Shown piece by piece: positions 15,301-24,120 of a stretch of 64,000 bases of DNA. A program made the translations under genes and the position numbers. The notes beneath the pieces are model-generated. The model saw only the letters and a list, made by a program, of their open reading frames with translations. It had not been told where the DNA came from and did not search any database. The DNA lies in contig NC_044601.1 of assembly GCF_901933205.1 (NCBI RefSeq), forward strand, positions 44,365,376-44,429,375. The letters are read 5' to 3'. This stretch comes from Camarhynchus parvulus (Eukaryota; Chordata; Aves; Passeriformes; Thraupidae). Position 1 is the first letter of the stretch, and each line of letters opens with the position of its first letter.

Positions 15301-18300
15301 GTAAGACAAAGTGTGCTTATTATCTTTGTGTTGAAGGTCAGCAGAAACAAACTGCACTGTGCTTGGAGCGCAGTGAACTTCGGTCTGACGTGTTCTAGCT
15401 GCTCAGACTGTTAGCTCTTGGTTGTTTAGATAAGTTTACTTGGTCATTAGATGAACATTTGCTGCTTGTAGCTTTAATTTTTTTTTCCTTAATTTTAGAC
15501 TAGTCATCAGAAGGTAGTCATTTGAAGGCATTACAGGAAGTGATTCTCTCTCTGTTCTTCCAAACCATTGAGCAGTTATAGTGACAAAAATAAGACATAA
15601 TTTAGGCTTTAAATAAATTGTTAATTTTAAACTACATGTTTTATTTTCATATTTTCTTTTGGTAATTGATCCTGAGCAGTTAGTTGGCAGTTGCTTTGGC
15701 ACAAAACTTAACTTCAGACATCTTGATTTTCTGAATCTATTCCTACATAGTCTGTTTATAAACAGCTTTTTTTACAAGGCAAGTACAGATTGCCTTTTAT
15801 GAAGACTATGTTGGTTATTTTTTGTCTGATAGTATTGTCATCAAGATCGGTAAGCCAAAAAATAGCATTGTTAACCATATTTGAAAGCTTGATCATAGTA
15901 GTCTCTACAGCAAAGAATTACATGGTAGCAGTTCAAGGCATTGTGTCTGCCCTGTAAGTGCACACCCAAACAGAAACAAAAAGTAGAGCTTAATTTAGCA
16001 AATTAGAGCAGAACAGAAATAGAGATTTATTTTTTTTTAATTTGATATTGTCGTATACTTGCCTTTTTATGAGGCCAAGTTATAAAGAACACTTTTTGAA
16101 ATTACTGTTATGGGATGTATATTCAGTGTGGTAATAATAAGTGTATCTTGCCTTTTGCAGGCTATAATTACAGTAACATTTGAAGTTCCAGGAAATATAA
16201 AAGAAGAAAACTTAAATCTCTTTATTCAGGTAAGTAATGGATCACTGTCAACTCAAAAAATCATTGTAGCTTTTTATAGAAACTCTATGCCACTTTTATA
16301 GAAACTTTATGCCACTTTGTTTATGGATTCTTTTCATAGAATCTTCTATGGGAGAAGAATGTGAAAGATAAGACTGGATGCACCATGGATGTCATAAGAC
16401 TGAAGGTTAGTCAGAAACTAACAGCTTCTTTTTTGTGTTTTTTTGTCTTTACACCTAAAAACTGCACTGTGCTGTGAGTTACAGACCTATCAAAGGTGCT
16501 GCTGTAGCGGAGCAGATGAAATGGAGAGTAGCAAGCTGTCATTCCATGAATGACTCAAAAAGAGATAGCTGGCAGAGGAGCAGACATTGATCCTACTTGT
16601 TTTCAATGGGGAGGGCAGATGTACAGTCCCCGAACATCAGTGGCAGGGTTAAAATTCAAGCCATAGTTAAAGCACTTTTAATTTTCTATCTCCATTGCTT
16701 TGAGAGATACTATTCATCTCACATATCTAGGATTGGGATATTGTAGAGTGGATCCTATAGATTGCTAGGTGTACTTAAAATTGTTGTCATAATATGCAGA
16801 AATTCAATTTGGCTTAACATAGGAATGCAATAGTAGTTGTGGTCTACAATTAACAACTTTTTACAGTATTGTCAGGCTGTGGTTTTAAAGATGCAGCTAA
16901 TATGTATTCATCTTCATGGGCACTTCATATGTTCTTCAGATGCTTGGTTTGGAGAAGAGTAGAGGTGACAATTCAGGATCTACTTTCATTTACCTTATAC
17001 CAAGCAGCAAAGTAAATAATGAAAAAATAAGAATCCAGTCTGTCATTTGTCAGGCTGTAAGAAATATAAGAGAGTAAAGCTCTGGTTTGTTTCCTGAGAA
17101 CCCTTGACCATCACAGATAGAAAAATAATTATTCTAGTTTTATAGGAAGGAAAGTTGTTTTCTTGCTTTCTCAGCAACAAAATTAAAGTATCTTGGTCTT
17201 CTCCTTCCTGGCAAATAGAAGAGTAGCCACTGAAGCTGCCTGAAAAGCAGTAATGCCGTGTCAAGCGTGTTTTTGGTGTATTGAGCACTGGAATCAAAAT
17301 AATCCTTAATGAGATGTGAAGCCTGTGATAAGATGTGTGTTGTCCCTCAGTCAGAGACAAATACCTCAAAGTAAATGAACCTCAGGCAACTAATTACAGA
17401 ACAGGTTCCAAAGTTTGTTCCTTTTATATTTATGTTTTATCTGCAGTCATAACCCTTTTGGCAGTAATAGTCATAGAATTCCAACTAATAGTTCAAATGG
17501 AGACCTATTTTATGAAATATTTTAAACTCTTTCTTTCTTTAGGGAAGTGTCCTGGTTTAGGGCAAATTCTGGGAGGAACTTCCAGGAAGTATAAGACATG
17601 TTTTACAGAATGTGTTCCACTAAAATATTTTAGAACATTGTGCTATGAAGTGATGAGAACTGTTTTAATAGAGCTTTTGATATGTGAGTTAATGGACTCA
17701 TGCTGACTATGATGTCTTCTAAATCTGTTGCTGGTTGTTCTACTTCGCAAACGTTTATTCCTTCTCAATAGTCAGAGATTCTGTTTCAGGAAAGTAAATA
17801 TACTGATCATAAAAGCTTAATTGGACTAATCTGAACTCAGACATTTTTGTTCATTTTACGTCATTTTGTTGGCAGGCAGACTTTTATGGACTCCCATGTC
17901 AAACACCATATATGCATTCAAAGAGGCATAGTAGATGATGACATTTAATTTTTGCTTGGGCAGGCTAGGTACTGACAAATGAGGAACAGAAGGCAAAGTA
18001 TGGTAAAATGTAATTCTTAGCCTTTAACAAAATAAGGAGATGTGAAAATGGATGTTATGAGTAGATGTGTTGTTTGATAATATATGCTTATTTTGACTAA
18101 AAAGTGCACAGGTGCCAGAAGTACTATTCCCTGCTTGAACTAGATTGAAAGTTTTGTTTCCCCTCTTACATATTTTATTTTAAAAGTTTTGTTTATATAC
18201 CCTAACAGTTATTTTTCTGATAAGGGACTGGTATCTATTCAAGGCAAATCTCATCAAGTGATAGTCCAAGGTGTCCATGAGCTCTATGACCTAGAAGAGA

Positions 18301-19098
18301 CTTCAGTAGCCTGGAAAGAAGGTGAAAAGAGAACAAACAGGCTGGTCCTAATTGGTAAGAGGAAATTACACATCTCCTTGTTTGAGTTTAAGAAGCTGGT
18401 TTTTTTCACAGACAGTCTCTCAGACTTGGCCAGTGAAAAGCAATCAGGCTAAGCTGGCCAGAATTAGTGCAGTGAGTTTGTTCAGCGTAACCCTCTTTTA
18501 AAGGCTTATCCATCAAAACCTCCTGAAGTTCAAAATTGCAGCTGAGAGAAACCTACGCTATCCCTATTAGTGCCACAAAAATCAAACCGAATCAAATCAA
18601 TAAAATACTAAGCTTTCATAAATTATGTTGGCATATTTAATCTTGTTTCTAAAATCTGTAATTATAAATTGAATGATGGGAATAGTTTGAATGTTTGATC
18701 AAATATTTAAAAGTAACTGTAAGCAAGGTTATTATAGCTTTAAAATGTTTAAAATCAGTTTTGTTTCTGAAAAGCTTGCAGTACCGAGGTTCTATATTTC
18801 TATTTTGTGTTTATTTGTTTGCTGTGTAAAGTGTTTTATTACCAAAAATAACCTACTTTTTTCCCTTTCCCTTATTTGTGCTTGAAGTCTATTGTTGCCT
18901 TAATTTTAATACTGCTGTTCTCACTGATTGATATAATAAACACTTATGTTAGAAGAAGCTACTTGTATGTGGTTTTTTGTAATGTGCTGTAAAATACAGT
19001 TAGATATTTTATTTCTCTTTACAGGCAGGAACCTGGATAAGGAGATCATCAAAGAAGTATTCATAGCCACTGTGAGAGAAGAACGAGGAAACAGTTGA
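289..19098 (+). CDS. ZNG1: ZNG1 (CBWD), zinc-regulated GTPase metallochaperone; 3' part of gene, 13 coding exons
   Basis: Partial gene; it starts before the window. CDS pieces: 289-385, 1627-1718, 2790-2849, 3908-3945, 7384-7430, 8115-8201, 8987-9031, 11533-11589, 14235-14286, 16161-16229, 16340-16405, 18225-18354, 19025-19098. All junctions are GT-AG and phases join cleanly into 303 residues plus stop, matching human CBWD1/ZNG1A from about residue 82 on. Seen: the metal-binding CxCC motif (GCLCCSV) in the first exon, the Walker-B-like ETTGLADPG, the base-specificity motif NKTDL, then the CobW C-terminal domain ([27 protein letters not shown]). The GxxGxGKT P-loop must lie upstream. Family knowledge: a cytosolic G3E GTPase that hands zinc to METAP1. 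The C-terminus ends in REERGNS, about 11 residues shorter than human as I recall it. The paralogue letter (A/B/C...) used in humans does not apply here. Confidence 0.96.
386..1626 (+). other. ZNG1 intron
   Basis: AT-rich intron between the CxCC exon and the Walker-B exon. I see no repeat family, RNA gene or other exon in it. Confidence 0.85.
1627..1718 (+). CDS. ZNG1: ZNG1 exon with Walker-B-like ETTGLADP
   Basis: Acceptor TCTTACAG ends at 1626; donor GTAGTT starts at 1719. One base completes the Lys codon, then [19 protein letters not shown]...ETTGLADP follows, and one base of the next Gly. ETTG.ADP is the Mg/GTP-binding region that typifies this family. The RR in QRRGK replaces human KK, a conservative change. 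92 bp. Confidence 0.96.
1719..2789 (+). other. ZNG1 intron
   Basis: Runs between the exons ending at 1718 and starting at 2790. AT-rich; nothing recognisable beyond splice sites. Confidence 0.85.
2790..2849 (+). CDS. ZNG1: ZNG1 exon
   Basis: Acceptor ACTTCTTAG ends at 2789; donor GTAAGT starts at 2850. Encodes [19 protein letters not shown] with split Gly codons at both ends (phase 1 to phase 1). It nearly matches the human peptide, with Ser for Ala in VDSELG. 60 bp. Confidence 0.96.
2850..3907 (+). other. ZNG1 intron
   Basis: Only short T- and C/T-rich runs (about 3181-3210) near its start. No other feature recognised. Confidence 0.85.
3908..3945 (+). CDS. ZNG1: ZNG1 micro-exon (38 bp)
   Basis: Acceptor CTTTTAG ends at 3907; donor GTAAGT starts at 3946. 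Encodes [12 protein letters not shown] after completing a Gly codon. Human has IITIVDSKYGLK here. Small but unambiguous, because both flanking phases fit (phase 1 in, phase 0 out). Confidence 0.93.
3946..7383 (+). other. ZNG1 intron (3.4 kb) with poly-T tract
   Basis: Holds a long T-rich tract at about 4561-4596 and an imperfect hairpin at 5131-5170 (10-bp core stem, 5138-5147 with 5153-5162). A G-rich patch near 4807-4827 follows a stretch at 4745-4800 that reminds me of avian LTR/retroposon sequence, but I could not assign it to a family. The rest is unremarkable AT-rich DNA. Confidence 0.7.
7384..7430 (+). CDS. ZNG1: ZNG1 exon
   Basis: Acceptor TTTGTTTAG ends at 7383; donor GTATGG starts at 7431. 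Encodes [15 protein letters not shown] and two bases of Arg. The HLTEEKP..GLINEA block is strongly conserved with human. 47 bp. Confidence 0.95.
7431..8114 (+). other. ZNG1 intron
   Basis: AT-rich with a T-rich polypyrimidine tract before the acceptor at 8114. No other feature seen. Confidence 0.85.
8115..8201 (+). CDS. ZNG1: ZNG1 exon with NKTD GTP-specificity motif
   Basis: Acceptor ACATAG ends at 8114; donor GTATGA starts at 8202. Encodes [20 protein letters not shown] and onward. NKTD is the G4 (NKxD) motif that selects guanine nucleotides. 87 bp, with two bases of an Arg codon at its 3' end. Confidence 0.96.
8202..8986 (+). other. ZNG1 intron
   Basis: No repeat or RNA gene recognised; acceptor tract TTTTATTTTAG at the 3' end. 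Confidence 0.85.
8987..9031 (+). CDS. ZNG1: ZNG1 exon (45 bp)
   Basis: Acceptor TTTTAG ends at 8986; donor GTATTA starts at 9032. Encodes [14 protein letters not shown] between two split Arg codons. Human has SINGLGQILETQRS here. Confidence 0.95.
9032..11532 (+). other. ZNG1 intron containing a CR1 fragment
   Basis: Contains the minus-strand CR1 at about 9236-9865 and an A17-18 run at about 10025-10042. Otherwise AT-rich without a recognisable element. Confidence 0.8.
9236..9865 (-). mobile_element. CR1 LINE, 5'-truncated, 3' end of ORF2 plus 3'UTR
   Basis: Plus-strand sequence begins with CACAGAATACCAGAATG and a GGTTGGAAGAG...CCAACC block, the reverse complement of a CR1 3' end. Read on the minus strand, the region 9828-9625 gives CR1 RT C-terminal peptides ([24 protein letters not shown]). 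Overlapping it in another frame (9640-9158) is [17 protein letters not shown], so the ORF is frameshifted. It is a dead, 5'-truncated copy. The outer boundary near 9865 is approximate. Confidence 0.92.
11533..11589 (+). CDS. ZNG1: ZNG1 exon
   Basis: Acceptor TCTCTTTAG ends at 11532; donor GTATGG starts at 11590. Encodes [18 protein letters not shown], nearly identical to human, between split Arg and Ser codons. 57 bp. Confidence 0.96.
11590..14234 (+). other. ZNG1 intron with two inverted repeats
   Basis: Contains a 10-bp perfect hairpin (11691-11700 with 11708-11717) and a 14-bp perfect inverted repeat (13592-13605 with 13646-13659). I recognised no known repeat family. Confidence 0.75.
13592..13659. 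repeat. 14-bp perfect inverted repeat, 40-bp spacer
   Basis: CAGTAAGACCCTAA at 13592-13605 and its exact complement TTAGGGTCTTACTG at 13646-13659. It could be a hairpin or the remains of a tiny terminal-inverted-repeat element. No target-site duplication is visible at its edges. Confidence 0.85.
14235..14286 (+). CDS. ZNG1: ZNG1 exon
   Basis: Acceptor ATTTTCAG ends at 14234; donor GTAATT starts at 14287. Encodes [17 protein letters not shown], matching human LQKKLQHVPGTQPHLDQ with several changes. This linker region before the CobW C-terminal domain is the least conserved part in the window. 52 bp. Confidence 0.94.
14287..16160 (+). other. ZNG1 intron
   Basis: A slightly GC-richer patch at about 14670-14745 stands out from the AT-rich background but matches nothing I know. 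No other feature. Confidence 0.8.
16161..16229 (+). CDS. ZNG1: ZNG1 exon, start of CobW C-terminal domain
   Basis: Acceptor CCTTTTGCAG ends at 16160; donor GTAAGT starts at 16230. Phase 0 on both sides, 23 codons: [19 protein letters not shown] and LFIQ. It corresponds to human SIVTITFEVPGNAKEEHLN. 69 bp. Confidence 0.96.
16272..16315 (+). repeat. 22-bp tandem duplication just upstream of a ZNG1 acceptor
   Basis: Two adjacent 22-bp units (16272-16293 and 16294-16315) differ at one base (AACTCTATG versus AACTTTATG). They lie inside the 110-bp intron, 24-67 bases before the acceptor, so they overlap the likely branch-point zone. Confidence 0.9.
16340..16405 (+). CDS. ZNG1: ZNG1 exon
   Basis: Acceptor TTTTCATAG ends at 16339; donor GTTAGT starts at 16406. 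Phase 0, 22 codons: [18 protein letters not shown] and IRLK. The intron before it is only 110 bp and carries a 22-bp tandem duplication (16272-16315). Confidence 0.95.
16406..18224 (+). other. ZNG1 intron
   Basis: AT-rich. A motif beginning TGTCCTGGTTTAGGGC at 17548 resembles the start of avian ERV long terminal repeats as I recall them. Only about 45 bases look convincing and no matching end was found. Confidence 0.7.
17548..17592. mobile_element. Possible fragment of an avian ERV LTR 5' end
   Basis: TGTCCTGGTTTAGGGCAAA followed by a TTCTGGGAGGAACTTCC stretch. The TGTCC start and wording recall LTRs common in songbird genomes. This comes from memory of the repeat family; there is no second terminus and no target-site duplication that I can show. 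Confidence 0.3.
18225..18354 (+). CDS. ZNG1: ZNG1 exon, CobW C-terminal domain core
   Basis: Acceptor TTTCTGATAAG ends at 18224; donor GTAAGA starts at 18355. Encodes [30 protein letters not shown] and [13 protein letters not shown] plus one base of Gly. The HELYDLEET and NRLVL.G blocks mark the CobW C-terminal domain. 130 bp, the largest ZNG1 exon in the window. Confidence 0.96.
18355..19024 (+). other. ZNG1 last intron
   Basis: AT-rich, with no recognisable element. It contains an AATAAA near 18935 that is intronic rather than the gene's poly(A) signal. Confidence 0.8.
19025..19098 (+). CDS. ZNG1: ZNG1 terminal coding exon
   Basis: Acceptor CTTTACAG ends at 19024. Encodes (G)[15 protein letters not shown] followed by VREERGNS and TGA at 19096-19098. 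Conservation holds through FIATV and is then lost; the human protein runs on with about eleven more residues. The early stop may be normal for birds. Confidence 0.95.
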
Positions 19099-19550
19099 CA
19101 TAAAACTTTAAAAAAGATTAAATGTCTGTTTTAATCCTGCAAGGATTTTATAGCAGAAAAGACTGAATGGCATGGACTATAGTAGATTCTATATCCTCTT
19201 GCAGTTTATGCAACAGTTGAACCCTGAAGTCTTCCTAAGAATTCCAGCTGACCTACTGCTTTAAGATTAGCTCTTATGGTCTAGAATCAAACACAATTCT
19301 CCTATTTTGGATTTGGCTGAAGCTGTGTCAGCAACATCATGTAACTGTGCAGAAATGGAGACAGGCAAAAGGCTGTTATGTTCCCTGTGAAGCGTTACTG
19401 TAGGGGTATGGGAAACATGTTTGAAGCTTAGTGCTTTCTCTTGCTAACTCTCTTCCACTGGGAATGAAGCAATAGTGATTATTGCCAGTGATATAATCAC
19501 AGTACAAAATGTTTAGTGTTTACTATTAAACTGTCTTCCATCTCTTTCCA
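19099..19550 (+). other. ZNG1: ZNG1 3'UTR (probable)
   Basis: Sequence after the stop codon. Candidate poly(A) signals are ATTAAA at 19117-19122 and ATTAAA at 19525-19530. The second is followed within 20-50 bases by a T/GT-rich stretch (GCTTTGTG, TTTTTGAGTGTATG) of the kind that follows cleavage sites, so I favour an end near 19,550. Confidence 0.55.
19525..19530 (+). terminator. ZNG1: Candidate ZNG1 poly(A) signal ATTAAA
   Basis: Second-commonest vertebrate hexamer, in the right place and followed by a GT-rich downstream element at about 19554-19576. Confidence 0.5.
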
Positions 19551-19977
19551 CTTGCTTTGTGATTTTTGAGTGTATGCACCCATCCCAGGTACTGTTCTAG
19601 CTGTAAACCTGTTGTGTAATGAAACTAAAAATACACAGGTAGCAGAGGCACAAGATCACATGGAGTAAATACTGTCTACACAAAAGCTGTGCATGCAGTG
19701 TTTGGTCACATAGTCAGCAGTTTGAAAGAGGTAGCTGAACTCTTCAGTCTTCTAGGCCATCACCCTGCCAGTTCAGGATTTAGGGAACTGGGGACTGCAC
19801 CTTTCCACTGTGTTCAGGCTGCTCTACATGATTTCTAATGAGGTTCTGTGACACTACTTTGAAAACCTAGTCTGAAGCTTTTATCTCCCTGCTCATTACA
19901 ATTTAGAGTTCAACTTCTTGTCCTGTACATTCTCCCGTATTCTTTGTTCACCTCTTATCTTTAGAGGGATATTTTGA

Positions 19978-19995
19978 CTTTCACATGTGTGAAAG
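19978..19995. repeat. Perfect 18-bp palindrome
   Basis: CTTTCACATGTGTGAAAG is identical to its own reverse complement. It lies in the intergenic DNA a few hundred bases after the likely ZNG1 poly(A) site. Confidence 0.85.
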
Positions 19996-22900
19996 CAAAA
20001 TGAGTCAATGCAGGAAAATAATGTAGAATTAAAAATGTTTGCAAACAAAATTCTAGGACATGCAGTTCTGAAGGATGGACTTTTAGCTATAGTGCTTGCT
20101 GTGGATGCTTGGTGATGTGTCTGAATAAGCAGAAACTTGTTTTCACTACTAGGGTGGTATTACTTGTCTCACACCTAGCATTAAAAAGAAAAGAAAGAGG
20201 GCCATTCCCTCAGCCACTCCTTTAGGCAGTATCAGCAATCTTAATTTTTTCACTTTGCTTCTACTGCAATATATGAGTTTGGAATTTGTTTTTAAAAGAG
20301 CTGAGGATGAAGATATTAATCTTTCACTGCCCGGAGCTGGTGTCTCAATTGATTAAAATACTTAAATAATGTATCTCAGCTAAGATAGAACTCCTTACTC
20401 ACCCAGTAGATACATCAGCAGGCATGACTTCATTCCTTGCATTAGAAGTAGCTTTAGATAGCTTGAAGTAGTTTTCAGAACTTATTTTTTTCTCTGAAGC
20501 AAGGTATAAAGAGAGAACAATCTGCTTACATACACAATGTTGCTTTCTGTTTAGCAGACCTTGGTGGCATTTGAGTGAACTGGTATAGCTGAGTGACACT
20601 GTTTCCCTTAGCAGTTAGAACTCTTCATTTTTAAAACTAGTAAATGTTCTGTTTTGGACTGCATAAATGACACAGAGTCCTGCATGAAAATTTGTCAAAT
20701 GATTGCCATCACTGTTACTCATTGAGTATTAAGATCACATAAATTTAAATTTGTGGATAATACATTTATAATTGTTAGTGCTTTTGCTTCCATTTATCAC
20801 AGGAAAAATGATCAAAATAACTCTTAAAAAGGCCTCATGTAATGGAGGAATGCTGTTCTCTTTAAAGCGATTAATCTCTGAAGTGTTGCTAACTTTCAGT
20901 TTGCAAAAAAGTTCAGACCTAATAAAAAGAGCTTCAACCATGAGTCATAAGGGAAAAAGATGGATGACTTACACAGAGTCATTTTTGGATGCTTATTTTT
21001 AAATATTTGTTGACGCACCACACACTCCACCACATGCTAAAATTTCCGTGGTGACTGTCAATATACTGGGGGTTTTGTTGCTGCGGAGGGGCATTTCTGC
21101 AGCTGGAAGTATAAGCTCTGCACTCTATAGCTCATGTTGGTACCACTTACCCTTTCTTGCTAGGACTTTCCCTGCACTGCTTGCAATGCTCATGTCAGAG
21201 AAGCTTTAGTCAGTATGCAAATCTTGTCTGCTTGTCTTCTGTAAACTGTCTGCATATTTCAAGGCATCCCCTGGAGTGGAGAGCAAGCAGCTCCTCAGCA
21301 GGGGTGGAGTTTGTACTCCTCTTGCTGGCTGTCAGGATGCCCCAGTGCTTTGTCCTCTATTCCATTCATGCATAATGGCACTGGAAAAATGCCAAGAACC
21401 TCATCTTTGGCCCCATCTCCCAAGAAGACTGCTGGTTACATTTCTTGGATATTTATTTAACCAATATTTTCTCATCTGGTCTTACATGCCCAGGCTGAGG
21501 TGCTATGTCTTGTCTCTGGATCATGCCAGAACCAAAAGAAGAGGAAAGATAATGACAGCTCTGTAAAAGCTGTGCAATTACTGTAATATTTGTGTTACTG
21601 GGAGCTATGTCAAGGATGGCCTTCTCCAAGGAGCTACAATTGGGCTGAAGTGAGGTTGTGTGGGAGGGTGAAATGGACAGGCAGACACCACTCAGCCCTG
21701 TCTTGGGGTTGTGGTGTGGATGGTGGGGCAGCCCGGGGATGCTCAGGTTGGGGTGAGGAGGGATCTGGTGAAGACAAATATTAACAGTTCTTCCTGTGCA
21801 GGTTCCAACAGGGGCACAGCCACACCTGAAGAAATGATGGCCATCTAGACCTGGCCTTACTTCCTAGCCAGATTGCTCACACTAATGGTGCTTCAGTCCC
21901 TCCACCAAGAGCACAAAACTAGGTAGGAAGTGATCTTGTTAACAAACCCCACACATTTTGTTCCCTAGCAGAGGCTGAGGAGTTTCTGTCCTAGAGGCAA
22001 ATTGCAATGATTTGATCACTCCTGTGCTTTCATGAATATCAAACATCTACAGAAATAGACTTTACAAAGCAGCATTTTCCCCCACATATTTTTAGGAGAT
22101 CCATTAAACTTTAACAAAAATGATATCCTTACACTCTTGTGCTATTTGTTTATATCACCTGTTAGGTTTAATCTTCAGGAATTACCTGGGAAGATTAATG
22201 GACAATTATGGTTTAATTTATTATGCCCTTTAAAATTTAGGCAGTTCTGAATTTGGTAGTATTTTACTAGATTCTTACTTTTTAATCTGTATGTATAACC
22301 TCCCACCTGCTGGAGCATGGAACATGTTGTCCATGTTCCCTTCCAACTCCTGTAGGCAGGATGTGACCAGAGGGGACAGGATGGATAGGGTTGGGTTCCC
22401 AGCCACCTGCCTGTCTTCGTGAGCCACCCTGTTTCTCTACTGCCATCATCAGCCCAGCTGCCCCGCAGAGCTCACAGCAACAGCGTCTGCCTCTCCTTGT
22501 GAGGCATCTCCTCTGCTACCAGGAGCATTGGCCCAATGTCCATTTTTTGTTACTGCTCCCTCAGTCCACATGAGCAACCATGATTTGCTCATCCTGCACT
22601 GCTCTACAGCTTCACATTGCTTCCAGATTTGTTATATAAATTGTATATACATTATATACACCACATACAGGTCCAGGTCTGCATGGTTTTAACTGATTGT
22701 AGGTGAATTGTTTATAGCAGTGCTAGGCCTGTGCTGCATGTCTTATGACCCCTTATGCCTGTACTCCTCTACAACACTTGTCTCCATTTCTCAAGGCCAC
22801 TGATACTGTATCAGTCATGTTTCCCTATGCTTCATCCTTACATTAAAGCCAAAAATACCTCATCCTACACAGAATGGCAGCTTGTAACTACTAGCTGTAA

Positions 22901-24007
22901 AAACACTAGCTGTAACATCCAAGGATAAAACAGTAAAACAAATTAGCAATTTGCACCTGGCCAGTTAGAGAAACTGCTGTCACAAATAAGTTGAAGTCAG
23001 AGCTTCAGGCAGGTCGGGAAAAGATTGGCCAGACCAGGTGTGGCAAACCTCAGCCCTGTGGCCTGCTACTGGCAGTGGCATCCTGCAGGATGACAAGGCT
23101 ACATTCCCATCCCAATGCCCTACACATAGTCCATTGCTCTTCCAGCTGTGTACATGCACGCAAAGGGAACAAAGAGGAAATCCGAGTCTGGCTATGGCCA
23201 GACAGAGAGCTTCACAGAGACACCAGGGTTCCAGCACACCTTGACCTCAGTTCCGCACACACCAACATCCACAGAAATTTTCAGAAAAGAGTGCAGCTGT
23301 AACAGATCAAACATCAAGCAGTCTAGGATGTGTATTGCCCATTAAGAAATGAGTAAAGCACTTGTAACTTGAATTTACTTTAAAATATTGGTCTAGATTG
23401 TGGTTTTGTTGTAGTGCTTCCAGTCTTTGAGCAGAATGGACTTACTGATCTTACTGTTCTCACTCACCTAGTCTGAAATACCTACTAATTTCACATTGCT
23501 CTCTTAATAGGATTCAAATCTGTTGCATCTCTTTAAGTTTATTAATTTCAATTGACAGGCACAATTAATTTGTTATTTGGTTTCTTTATTGCTTTCTCTG
23601 TACTGTTCTTGAAATGTTCAAGCTTCTTTTTAATCGAAATGAGCAGCTAATAATAATCTTATACTGTTAAAATTTGTATTTTTTATAATTTTACTTAAAT
23701 GCGACAGTAAAGGCTACATTTCTCTGTCTTGACCAGTGCAGAATTTTGTTTTAATTTACAAGAGGCTGGTGAGAACCACAGCATTGAATCTCATAGAGAA
23801 AGTTTATTCAAAACCCCTACATATATACTACAATTGCCTGCTAGCAATATATAACAACATACTGCCATTGTAATGTTACAACGAGATGAAAGGGCCTGGT
23901 TGTTGTAAACTGATATGGATACTATCAGTGTACTGGGGGCTACCTGACTAAAGGCTTGACACTCCTATGACATTTAAACTGTACTTTCCAGGTGGTTTCA
24001 AGCATAA

Positions 24008-24120
24008 CCATAGAATCACAGAATCATAGCACAGTTCGATTCGGATGGGATCTTTAAGGGTCATCTAGTCCAACCCCTGCACTGAGCAGGGACATCTTCA
24101 ACTAGATTGGTTTGCTTATA
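24008..24120 (-). mobile_element. CR1 LINE 3'-end fragment
   Basis: Starts CCATAGAATCACAGAATCA, followed by a GATGGGATCTTTAAGGGTCATCTAGTCCAACCCC-type block broken by small changes. This is the reverse complement of the CR1 3' terminus with its octamer repeat. A very short, 5'-truncated copy; its inner limit is approximate. Confidence 0.88.
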
